Origin: an uncultured Muribaculaceae bacterium | Lineage (GTDB): Bacteria; Bacteroidota; Bacteroidia; Bacteroidales; Muribaculaceae | Assembly: GCA_944321875.1 (NCBI GenBank) | Contig: CALUMX010000006.1 | Span: 1-64,000, forward strand | Direction of reading: 5' to 3' | DNA length: 64,000 bases | Shown here: piece after piece, positions 36,324 to 43,884 of the stretch | Position numbering within the stretch: position 1 is the stretch's first letter | Layout: the number at the start of each line of letters is the position of its first letter | Made by a program: the position numbers and the translations under genes | Notes under the pieces: model-generated | Seen by the model: the letters and a program-made list of their open reading frames with translations, nothing else | Databases searched by the model: none | Told to the model about the DNA's origin: nothing

Positions 36324-36918
36324 CGTCAAAATCGTCATTGCTGAAAGTGCCCCCATCCTCCGGACGGGACTGACCGGCATACTGAAACGTTTCAGCAGGG
36401 AAAACTTCTCGGTGACAGAGATTGCCAACGGCGAGGCGTTGCCTATGTTCCTACGCCTTCACATGCCGCATGTGCTGATTATCAACCCGATGTTTCAGCC
36501 AGCGCAGAATGCCGCTGCCTTAAAGAAAGAATATCCGGATTTGCGTGTCATAGCCTATGTGTCTTCCATGATTGACCCGAAAGCGCTCTCCGACTATGAC
36601 GCGATGATTTCCATCCATGACGAACCGGATGACATAAACGACAAACTGTCGACTCTGCTCTTCGAACCGGAAGCTGACGACGACACTCAGGACACCGAAC
36701 AGCTCAGCTCTCGGGAAAAGGAAATTATATGCTACGTTGTGAAGGGGCTGACCAACAAGTCCATCGCAGAGGCTCTGTCCATTTCCATCCACACTGTCAT
36801 CACCCATCGCCGCAACATTGCGAAGAAACTGCAAATACACTCCTCCGCAGGTCTTGCCATCTATGCCATCGCCAACCGGCTGGTAGACTTGAAGGACATT
36901 AAGGACAATATTAATTAA
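36307..36918 (+). CDS. LuxR/NarL-type regulator with degenerate receiver domain
   Basis: The 203-residue protein has a receiver-like domain (residues 1 to about 120) and a LuxR HTH (LSSREKEIICYVVKGLTNKS, then IAEALSISIHTVITHRRNIA). At the expected phospho-acceptor position the sequence reads VLIINPMF, with Asn in place of Asp, and the N-terminal acidic pair is reduced to one Glu (AES). It probably does not use normal phosphorylation. I chose the ATG at 36307 rather than the TTG at 36301. It overlaps the hemerythrin gene by 17 nt, so hemerythrin state may be the input; this is inference. Confidence 0.88.
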   Translation: MKHKDNVKIVIAESAPILRTGLTGILKRFSRENFSVTEIANGEALPMFLRLHMPHVLIINPMFQPAQNAAALKKEYPDLRVIAYVSSMIDPKALSDYDAMISIHDEPDDINDKLSTLLFEPEADDDTQDTEQLSSREKEIICYVVKGLTNKSIAEALSISIHTVITHRRNIAKKLQIHSSAGLAIYAIANRLVDLKDIKDNIN

Positions 36919-36952
36919 AAAAAATCTGAGTCAATCGACTCAGATTTTTTTA
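36917..36952. terminator. Bidirectional terminator between convergent genes
   Basis: CTGAGTC (36926-36932) and GACTCAG (36937-36943), with A-rich and T-rich feet (about 36917-36925 and 36944-36951), form one stem that serves both the LuxR-type gene (plus) and the HU-SPOR gene (minus). Confidence 0.9.
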
Positions 36953-37905
36953 ATCCATATATCGGGATACCGTTCTCGTAAATTATGCTTGTCAATCCAG
37001 CGGCTCATCTCCCCGTAAGTATCACCTGAAGCTGCCACTACCCGGAAGAGGTTTCCGGAAGAGGAAGGAAGAATCTGCAGATTTTCCATTCCCGCACTCT
37101 TCACAAAGTCCTCAGCCTGCTTCATCGTCGGAAGAGAAGCGATGACTGCGCAATAACGTTTCTCAGGAGCTTCCGGCTTAACTGTTTCAGCCGGCTCTGC
37201 CGCAACCGATGATGTCTCCACCGTTTCCGGCTTGACAGTTTCCTGTGTCTCGGCTTTCTCCACAACCTTCTTTTCCTCAACAGGGATAACCGGTTTCACC
37301 ACTGCTGGCTTCGGCTGTACGGTGTTTATTCCGGCATAGTCCAACGGAGTATCTACGGAAATCGGTGTTGTGAGCGTAAATGCCAATACAATCAGAACCG
37401 CAATTGAAGCCGCAATTCTGAAAATATTCTTGCTGAGCGGCAAATAGACCACATCGTCCTTCTCTTCTTCCACGTCCAACTCATTCAATGGTTGCAACGC
37501 CAACGAAGGAAGTCCGAAGAAAGCACCGTTGCCTACGCGGCAGCCTACAGCAGGCTCAAAGACGAACAAGTTGTCACTGCCCTGCAACGTAAAACGACCC
37601 AAACGGCCGAATGTCAATTCGCCATTTTCAAACAACTGATTTCTCATCGCGTCCACGTCAGCAGCGATAAGTTCCATAGCACGGTCGTAGGTCACACCCT
37701 CCCGACGCATCACGGAATTAGCCAGCATACCGTCACTGTGTGTTATCGCGCTATTGAATCCGACTACACGCGTCGGCGCACTGAGAACTTGGCTCTCAGC
37801 CACTTTCGCATTTTCCATTTGAGCGACAAATGCGCCAAAACCCGGAATAATGACACAATCATTGTTCCGAATCAGAAATTCAATATGAGGAATCAGCATT
37901 AACAT
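36940..37905 (-). CDS. Membrane protein with N-terminal HU-like (CCDC81) domain and C-terminal SPOR domain
   Basis: In the 321-residue protein, residues 1-118 form the two-part HU-CCDC81-like module (LIPHIEFLIRNNDCVIIPGF, then THSDGMLANSVMRREGVTYD and LTFGRLGRFTL). A membrane helix lies at 162-180, a Pro/Glu/Val-rich linker at 190-245, and a SPOR domain at about 246-321. The topology puts the HU-like part in the cytoplasm and the peptidoglycan-binding SPOR domain in the periplasm. This suits a link between chromosome or cytoplasmic factors and the division septum, but the function is untested. An alternative start is the second Met, at 37899. Confidence 0.85.
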   Translation of the reverse strand: MLMLIPHIEFLIRNNDCVIIPGFGAFVAQMENAKVAESQVLSAPTRVVGFNSAITHSDGMLANSVMRREGVTYDRAMELIAADVDAMRNQLFENGELTFGRLGRFTLQGSDNLFVFEPAVGCRVGNGAFFGLPSLALQPLNELDVEEEKDDVVYLPLSKNIFRIAASIAVLIVLAFTLTTPISVDTPLDYAGINTVQPKPAVVKPVIPVEEKKVVEKAETQETVKPETVETSSVAAEPAETVKPEAPEKRYCAVIASLPTMKQAEDFVKSAGMENLQILPSSSGNLFRVVAASGDTYGEMSRWIDKHNLRERYPDIWIKKI

Positions 37906-37909
37906 ATAG

Positions 37910-37940
37910 CAAAATTAAGCAGAATTCTTGGTTCACACAA
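37910..37940 (-). promoter_or_regulatory. Promoter of the HU-SPOR gene
   Basis: On the minus strand: TTG at 37938-37940, 20 bp, then TAATTTTG at 37910-37917, only 4 bp before the chosen start at 37905. This favours the later Met at 37899 or a near-leaderless mRNA. Confidence 0.65.
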
Positions 37941-37949
37941 CCCCTTCCG

Positions 37950-38771
37950 CTACATTTTTTTCAAGAACGGGGCAACCAACGACTCATCGCAGCCCAATTC
38001 CTTGGCCTGTTTTGCATAGGATGCCGCATCGTCATAGCGGAACTGCATCTGTGCCATTTTGGCCTTCAGCAGGAAAATATCAGGATTGGAAGGCTCATGC
38101 TTCTGCGCCTCGTGCAAGTCGGCCTGTGCCTCGTCAAACATTTCCAGCTCCACATAGCATTCCGCCCTGTTCATAAAATTCGTAAAGCGGTCCTCACGCC
38201 CGATAATTTCAGAATACAGCGCGACTGCCTCCTTATAGTTTCCATTGAGTTTATTCCACAGTGCCAACCCGCGCTTTGCGTCAGGCTCCGCCGGATTGAT
38301 TTTCAGCACCTCGTCAAAGCAGGATTTGGCCTGCTCCATCTCGCCAAACTCCATCGCGATGAAGCCGAGATAATTTCTCGCCACGCAATCCTGTCCGTTA
38401 AGGGCTACAATCCTTCGGTAGTCATTGAAAGCCGCCTTCGCACTGTCCAGCTCCAGATAGAGCGAAGCACGGTTATGCAGTATCGTTGTCGCATTGGGAG
38501 TAATCGACAACGCCAGATTGTAGTCGGCAAGCGATTCTGAAAGTAATCCCATGTTGCGGTGAACCGTTCCCAGATTTGAAATCAGCAAGAAATTATTCGG
38601 ATTGCCCGGCTCCAACTCAAGCGCCTCCTTCAGCAATTTTTCCGCCGATTTCCAGTCCTGCTTGTCGATACACTTGTCGACATCCGCCACAATGGCCTCA
38701 TACGTACGCGCCTGTACGGTGAAGCATACCAGCAGCATCAGCAGCCCTCCTATCAGTCTTTTTCCTTTCAT
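37950..38771 (-). CDS. Exported tetratricopeptide-repeat protein
   Basis: The 273-residue protein has a signal peptide (1-21, ending TVQA) and about six TPR units through its whole length (for example LEPGNPNNFLLISNLGTVHR and HEPSNPDIFLLKAKMAQMQF). There is no other domain. It is a periplasmic or outer-membrane-associated scaffold of unknown partner. It lies 44 bp upstream of the HU-SPOR gene's own promoter region on the opposite side of MscS. Confidence 0.85.
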   Translation of the reverse strand: MKGKRLIGGLLMLLVCFTVQARTYEAIVADVDKCIDKQDWKSAEKLLKEALELEPGNPNNFLLISNLGTVHRNMGLLSESLADYNLALSITPNATTILHNRASLYLELDSAKAAFNDYRRIVALNGQDCVARNYLGFIAMEFGEMEQAKSCFDEVLKINPAEPDAKRGLALWNKLNGNYKEAVALYSEIIGREDRFTNFMNRAECYVELEMFDEAQADLHEAQKHEPSNPDIFLLKAKMAQMQFRYDDAASYAKQAKELGCDESLVAPFLKKM

Positions 38772-38790
38772 CTTTATTAATTTTCTTCGC

Positions 38791-38798
38791 CAAAGATA
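38791..38798 (-). promoter_or_regulatory. -7 box of the TPR gene
   Basis: On the minus strand this reads TATCTTTG, 19 bp before the start codon. No good -33 is present at 20 bp. Confidence 0.45.
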
Positions 38799-38818
38799 CC
38801 TATCTTTTTGCCTTCCCG

Positions 38819-38850
38819 TTTGCTTTTCACTCTTTTCTTTACTATTTTTG
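38819..38850 (+). promoter_or_regulatory. Promoter of the mscS-like gene
   Basis: TTTG at 38819-38822, 20 bp, then TATTTTTG at 38843-38850, with the ATG 19 bp downstream. Confidence 0.7.
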
Positions 38851-38869
38851 TAATAAAATAAATCAAATT

Positions 38870-39961
38870 ATGAATATATTAGGATTAATACCAGATATAG
38901 CTTCCGATACAGCAAAAAATCTGGAAGCACCCGTAGAAGGCCTCGCCTCTCAGTTGAAACATGTGCCGATTGACCAAATTCTTGAGAAATTGCTGAGCAC
39001 TGCCGTTGACTTCGCGCTGAAACTGGTGGCTGCCATCATCGTATTCTATGTGGGCAAGCTCATCATCAACCGCATTCACCGCAGCATCAAGAAAATCTTT
39101 ATCCGCCGCAACGTTGAGCGTTCCCTCTCGACGTTCATGCTCAGCGTAATAAAGATTACCCTCCTGTTCTTCCTCATCATCATTGTCATCTCCATCCTTG
39201 GCATACAGACCAGCTCGTTCATCGCCCTGTTTGCCTCTGCCGGTGTGGCAATCGGTATGGCATTGAGCGGCACGCTCCAGAATTTCGCCGGCGGTGTGCT
39301 CATCCTGCTCATCAAGCCCTACAAGGTGGGCGACTTCATCGAGTTCCAGGGATTCACGGGTACAGTCAAGGAAATTCAGATTTTTAACACCATTCTGAAT
39401 ACGCCTGACAACAAATGCATCATGATTCCCAACGGCGGATTGTCGACAGGCAGCATCAACAACTACAGCAAAGAAGCCTACCGACGCGTCGACTGGACCA
39501 TCAACCTGGCATACGGCGACGACTATGAGGTGGCAAAGAAAGCCATCATGCGCATCATCAGCGAAGATGACCGCATCGTGAAAAAATATCTTGAAGACGA
39601 CAAAGCCTACCGCCAGTCGCTGATAACTCCTGAAGAACAGCAGAAAGCCGACATCGCTGCCGAGCTGCTGGAAAAAGGCAAGCGCAAACTTCTTTTCTTC
39701 AGAAGAAAACCGAAAAAAGAAATCGCTGTCGAAGAAAACAAGACAGCCACTCCGGCCGCGACGTTGCCAAAGACCGACTGCTCTCCTTTCATCGCATTGG
39801 GAGCCCTGTCGGCAAGCAGCATCGACATCATCGTAAGAGTCTGGACACCGACCCAATACTACTGGGGCGTGTACTTCGACCTGAACGCACGCTTCTACAA
39901 GGAGCTGCCCGAAGCCGGACTCAACTTCCCCTTCCCGCAAATGGACATTCACATGCGATAA
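38870..39961 (+). CDS. Small-conductance mechanosensitive channel, MscS family
   Basis: In the 363-residue protein, three membrane helices lie at about 46-65, 92-112 and 115-150. The last is the pore helix with the Ala/Gly pattern ALFASAGVAIGMALSGTLQN, followed by the MscS beta-domain (KPYKVGDFIEFQGFTGTVKE). It relieves hypo-osmotic stress at the inner membrane. A charged insert at about 240-305 (KKYLEDDK, EEQQKADIAAELLEKG, basic RRKPKKE, then Ala/Thr-rich) splits the C-terminal alpha/beta domain and is absent from standard MscS. Confidence 0.92.
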   Translation: MNILGLIPDIASDTAKNLEAPVEGLASQLKHVPIDQILEKLLSTAVDFALKLVAAIIVFYVGKLIINRIHRSIKKIFIRRNVERSLSTFMLSVIKITLLFFLIIIVISILGIQTSSFIALFASAGVAIGMALSGTLQNFAGGVLILLIKPYKVGDFIEFQGFTGTVKEIQIFNTILNTPDNKCIMIPNGGLSTGSINNYSKEAYRRVDWTINLAYGDDYEVAKKAIMRIISEDDRIVKKYLEDDKAYRQSLITPEEQQKADIAAELLEKGKRKLLFFRRKPKKEIAVEENKTATPAATLPKTDCSPFIALGALSASSIDIIVRVWTPTQYYWGVYFDLNARFYKELPEAGLNFPFPQMDIHMR

Positions 39962-39968
39962 CCTACCC

Positions 39969-40001
39969 AAGTGCGACCGCCACAAACGGTCGCACTTTTT
40001 T
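39969..40001 (+). terminator. Terminator of the mscS-like gene
   Basis: AAGTGCGACCG (39969-39979) and CGGTCGCACTT (39987-39997) form a perfect 11-bp stem followed by TTTT. Confidence 0.93.
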
Positions 40002-40056
40002 GTTATATAATTTTAAAAAATCAACGCAGTACAACACTTTTCACAAAAAGTATAAG

Positions 40057-40064
40057 TATATTTG
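40057..40064 (+). promoter_or_regulatory. -7 box starting the recJ leader
   Basis: TATATTTG is a full consensus match, 183 bp before the recJ ATG. It implies a leader of about 175 nt. No clear -33 element is seen. Confidence 0.55.
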
Positions 40065-40069
40065 CGTAA

Positions 40070-40235
40070 AGGAACAGTTCCGGCCTTTAAGCAACGTTTT
40101 CTGCTAAACACTTTGGCCTCCTCGACTGTTACTAATTACGCGGAGCCGATTGCTGATACTCAAGCAACAGGAGACACGGATGCCTCCGGCTCTGCCGGTG
40201 TCCACCATGAGGACACCCCCGGAAAAGATAAATAA
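40070..40235 (+). ncRNA. Candidate structured leader or small RNA upstream of recJ
   Basis: The stretch between the -7 box and recJ is G+C-rich and folds by eye. TTCCGG (40078-40083) pairs with CCGGAA (40219-40224) and closes the whole unit. Inside are AGCAA/TTGCT (40090-40094, 40150-40154), GGCCTCC/GGAGCC with one bulge (40115-40121, 40142-40147), and a perfect GGTGTCC/GGACACC hairpin (40197-40203, 40211-40217). A stem CCGGC/GCCGG (40186-40190, 40194-40198) competes with the last one. There is no terminator before recJ. It could be a recJ leader or a 6S-like RNA; I do not recognise a family. Confidence 0.4.
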
Positions 40236-40247
40236 AAAACTATATAA

Positions 40248-41978
40248 ATGATAAGTAAATGGAATTACTTACCCCTTACATCCGAAGAACAAGAATTAGA
40301 GATCGAGTTGGCAAAAAAATTTGCCGGCAGCCCAGCGATAGCTGAGCTGCTCGTTCAGCGCGGCATCACTTCTGTTGCTGAGGCTGAACGCTTTTTCAAC
40401 CCTTCTCTGTCTGATTTGCATGATCCGTTCCTGATGAGGGACATGGATAAGGCTGTAAACAGGCTTAACAAAGCAATGGGGGCAAAAGAGAAGATATTGG
40501 TATATGGCGACTACGATGTCGACGGCACGACTGCCGTAGCACTCGTATACAAATATCTGCGGAATTACTACTCGCACATTGAGTATTACATTCCGATGAG
40601 AGATGAAGAAGGATACGGCATCTCGTTCAAGAGCATTGACTATGCCGTGTCAATTGGTGTTAAACTTATTATTGTGTTGGACTGCGGTATCAAGGCCATT
40701 GATGAGATTGCCTATGCCAAGGAGAAAGGCATTGACTTCATCATCTGCGACCACCACGTACCCGACGACACGCTGCCTGACGCTTGTGCCATCCTCAACC
40801 CGAAGATGGACAACAATACTTATCCCTACCCGCACCTCTCGGGTTGTGGCGTGGGATTCAAGTTCATGCAGGCATTCGCCAAAAGCAACGGGCTGACCAA
40901 CCAGAACGAACTGTTCGGACTGCTCGACCTGGTGGCCGTAAGTATCGCGGCCGACATCGTGCCCATGACGGGTGAGAACCGCATCATGTCCTACCACGGA
41001 CTGAAACGGCTCAACACAAACCCCAACATGGGATTGAAGAGCATTATCAAAATCTGCAATCTGGCCAACAAGGAAATCACCATCAGCGACGTGATTTTCA
41101 AAATCGGTCCGCGCATCAACGCATCCGGCCGTATGCAATCGGGCATGGAAGCCGTCGATTTGCTGACAACCAAGGACCAGGCAGAGGCGTATGCTAAGGG
41201 TCGCAACATCGACCAGTACAACAAGGACCGCAAGGAGCTTGACAAACGCATTACGGAAGAAGCCAACAGCATTCTTGCCGAACGCGGAGAAATCAACTCC
41301 AACAACAAATCAATCGTCATCTACAACAAAAACTGGCACAAAGGTATCATAGGAATCGTGGCATCGCGTCTGACCGAGCTTTACTACAAGCCGGCTGTCG
41401 TGCTTACACTTTCCAACGGACTGGCCACCGGCTCTTCCCGCTCCGTACAGGGCTACGACATCTACAAGGCGGTGGAAGCAGCCCGCGACCTGCTGGAGAA
41501 TTTCGGCGGGCACACCTACGCCGTAGGACTGTCACTGAAGGAGGAAAACATCCCGGAATTTACCCGACGCTTCGAGGCCTATGTGGCTGAGACCATCAAG
41601 CCCAACCAGATGACACCTCAGATTGACATCGACACTTACCTCAAATTCAGCGAAATCAACTCGGAATTCCTGACCAACCTGAAACTTTTCAATCCGTTCG
41701 GACCGGGAAACCAGAAGCCGATTTTCTGCTCAAAGCGGGTAAAGGACTACGGCACAAGCAAGCTCGTAGGCAAAAATCTGGAGCACATCAAGCTGGAATT
41801 GGTCGATGACTCCTCGGCAACCGTCATGAACGGCATCGCCTTCAACATGTCGAAGTATTTCGACCACATCAAGGCCGGCAAACCGTTTGACATCTGCTAC
41901 ACGATTGAGGAAAACAAACATCCGAACAATGCCAACCATTACCAGCTGTTTGTAAAGGAAATCCATCTGTGCAACTAA
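40248..41978 (+). CDS. recJ: Single-stranded-DNA-specific exonuclease RecJ
   Basis: RecJ degrades single-stranded DNA 5' to 3' in recombination and mismatch repair. The 576-residue protein shows the DHH-family motifs GDYDVDGTTA (near 87), DCGIKA, CDHHVPDD (near 167), and the DHHA1 glycine-rich GGHTYAVGLSL (near 422), followed by an OB-fold region. recQ starts 10 bp after its stop, so these two partners of the RecF pathway form an operon. Confidence 0.97.
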   Translation: MISKWNYLPLTSEEQELEIELAKKFAGSPAIAELLVQRGITSVAEAERFFNPSLSDLHDPFLMRDMDKAVNRLNKAMGAKEKILVYGDYDVDGTTAVALVYKYLRNYYSHIEYYIPMRDEEGYGISFKSIDYAVSIGVKLIIVLDCGIKAIDEIAYAKEKGIDFIICDHHVPDDTLPDACAILNPKMDNNTYPYPHLSGCGVGFKFMQAFAKSNGLTNQNELFGLLDLVAVSIAADIVPMTGENRIMSYHGLKRLNTNPNMGLKSIIKICNLANKEITISDVIFKIGPRINASGRMQSGMEAVDLLTTKDQAEAYAKGRNIDQYNKDRKELDKRITEEANSILAERGEINSNNKSIVIYNKNWHKGIIGIVASRLTELYYKPAVVLTLSNGLATGSSRSVQGYDIYKAVEAARDLLENFGGHTYAVGLSLKEENIPEFTRRFEAYVAETIKPNQMTPQIDIDTYLKFSEINSEFLTNLKLFNPFGPGNQKPIFCSKRVKDYGTSKLVGKNLEHIKLELVDDSSATVMNGIAFNMSKYFDHIKAGKPFDICYTIEENKHPNNANHYQLFVKEIHLCN

Positions 41979-41988
41979 ACGCCGGGTA

Positions 41989-43884
41989 ATGCGCGACATT
42001 ATTCACGACATTCTTTATAAATATTGGGGCTACGAATCTTTCCGCGAGCAACAGGAGGAAATCATCCTCTCGGTGCTCGCCGGAAAAGATACGCTCGGCC
42101 TTCTTCCCACAGGCGGCGGCAAGTCGCTCACATTTCAGGTTCCGGGTCTGGCAATGGACGGCATCACACTGGTCATCACGCCGCTCATCGCCCTGATGAA
42201 AGACCAGGTGGACAACCTGAGAGAACGCGGCATCAAGGCCCGCTGCATCCATTCCGGCATGCGCCGCGGAGAAATACGCAACATCATCGACCACTGCCTG
42301 TACGGCAAATGCAAGTTTCTCTACGTCTCGCCTGAACGGCTCACCTCACAGACTTTTCTCGACAGCCTCCGGCAAATGGACATCTCCCTCATTGCCGTCG
42401 ACGAGGCGCACTGTATTTCCCAATGGGGCTACGATTTCCGCCCCTCCTACCTCAACATATCCGCCATCCGCGCTCTTTTCCCCGATGCTCCGGTACTGGC
42501 TCTGACGGCTTCTGCCACACAGGAAGTCGTAGAGGACATCATGCACAAGCTGCAATTCCGCCACCGCAATATCTTCCGGAAGAGTTTCCGACGCGACAAC
42601 CTGTCCTACATCGTCCGCCGGCATGAGAACAAGACCGACAAACTGCTGTCTGTCATGGAGCGCACCCACGGCAGCTGCATCATCTACGTCAGAAGCCGCA
42701 GAAAGACAGCACTGGTCGCCAAGGAACTGTCAGAAATGGGTTATCCTGCCGATTTCTACCATGCAGGACTCTCAACGGAGGAAAAGCGCGACAAGCAGGA
42801 CCGCTGGAAATCGGGAGAGCGGAGAATCATGGTGGCAACCAACGCCTTCGGAATGGGAATCGACAAGCCCGACGTCCGGCTTGTCGTCCACCTCGACGTG
42901 CCCAATTCTCTTGAAGAGTACTACCAGGAAGCCGGCCGTGCCGGACGCGACGGAAAGCAGTCGTACGCCCTGCTCATCGCCGGTCCGAAGGACGTGGCAA
43001 CCCTGCGACGCCGCATTGCGGAAGCCTACCCGCCGAAAGATTTCATCATGACGGTCTACGAGCGTGCCTGCGATTTCCTGGAGATACCCATCGGTGGCGG
43101 CTTTGACCAGATGTTTGATTTCAACTTCCAGCTTTTCTGCACAACATTCAAACTCCCGGAGGTACAGACGCTCAGCGCGGTTAAAATACTCACGGCATCC
43201 CGCCTCATCGACTACATCGACGAAGTGGAGACCCAGTCGCGCATACTCATCCTCGCAGAAAAAGAAGACCTCTACAACATCCCCGGCATGACTCCGGAAA
43301 TGGATAACGTATTGGTCACCATACTGCGCAACTACACGGGCTTCTTCTCCGAATACGTGGCTATCGACGAAGCGTCGCTATCCTACCGCTACCACATCCC
43401 GCAGCAACTCATCTACGAGACGCTGCTCTTCCTCAACCGCAATCACCTGCTCCACTACATTCCCCGCAAGCGGACTTCCTATATCTACTTCCCGCAGTCA
43501 CGGGAAGAGCTGAAACACACCGTCATCACCCGAGAGGCCTATGAGGAGGGCAAACAACGGCTGGAGCGCCGTATCCTGTCGATGATTGACTACGTGGAGA
43601 ACACCACTGACTGCCGCGAGAGAAAAATGCTGTCCTATTTCGGAGAGCAAAACACGACGGACTGCAACCGGTGCGATGTCTGCAAAGAGTATAAAAAAAA
43701 GAAAAGCTCTTTCAACAAAGAGCTTTTCAATTCCATTCAATATATGGTGTCGTTGAAACCCTGCTCCGCAGCCGATTTCCTCGACACATTGTCGCAACCG
43801 AAAGATGAAATTATCGGAATGCTCCGATTCATGTCCGACGAAGGCTTCATCACCTTCGCCAACGGATTATTCCGCCAGAAATGA
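41989..43884 (+). CDS. recQ: ATP-dependent DNA helicase RecQ
   Basis: RecQ is a 3'-5' helicase working with RecJ. The 631-residue protein has Walker A LPTGGGKS (39-46), the DEAH box at 138-141 followed by the aromatic loop CISQWGYDFR, and the QEAGRAGRDG motif VI. The RQC zinc site is C-RERKMLSYFGE, then CNRCDVC. It stops after a winged-helix-like tail with no HRDC domain. Near its 3' end (43691-43728) the lysine/serine linker KKKKSSFNKELF is encoded by a perfect hairpin that serves as a terminator for the opposite strand. The last 18 bp overlap the tolC-like gene. Confidence 0.97.
   Translation: MRDIIHDILYKYWGYESFREQQEEIILSVLAGKDTLGLLPTGGGKSLTFQVPGLAMDGITLVITPLIALMKDQVDNLRERGIKARCIHSGMRRGEIRNIIDHCLYGKCKFLYVSPERLTSQTFLDSLRQMDISLIAVDEAHCISQWGYDFRPSYLNISAIRALFPDAPVLALTASATQEVVEDIMHKLQFRHRNIFRKSFRRDNLSYIVRRHENKTDKLLSVMERTHGSCIIYVRSRRKTALVAKELSEMGYPADFYHAGLSTEEKRDKQDRWKSGERRIMVATNAFGMGIDKPDVRLVVHLDVPNSLEEYYQEAGRAGRDGKQSYALLIAGPKDVATLRRRIAEAYPPKDFIMTVYERACDFLEIPIGGGFDQMFDFNFQLFCTTFKLPEVQTLSAVKILTASRLIDYIDEVETQSRILILAEKEDLYNIPGMTPEMDNVLVTILRNYTGFFSEYVAIDEASLSYRYHIPQQLIYETLLFLNRNHLLHYIPRKRTSYIYFPQSREELKHTVITREAYEEGKQRLERRILSMIDYVENTTDCRERKMLSYFGEQNTTDCNRCDVCKEYKKKKSSFNKELFNSIQYMVSLKPCSAADFLDTLSQPKDEIIGMLRFMSDEGFITFANGLFRQK
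43691..43728 (-). terminator. Terminator of the RND efflux operon, inside recQ
   Basis: On the minus strand GAAAAGCTCTTT and AAAGAGCTTTTC (plus-strand arms 43701-43712 and 43717-43728, 4-nt loop) are followed by eight T (plus-strand A-run 43693-43700). In the plus direction there is no T-run, so recQ transcription is not stopped. It lies about 140 bp past the stop of the tolC-like gene. Confidence 0.85.

Noticed and set aside
38885-39985. 366-codon frame antisense to the mscS-like gene
   Set aside because: Shadow of the MscS reading frame with no plausible protein features.
40056-40235. Sixty-codon open frame in the recJ leader ending in TAA at 40233
   Set aside because: It has no ATG or GTG start in frame and begins inside the -7 box; the base pairing explains the region better.
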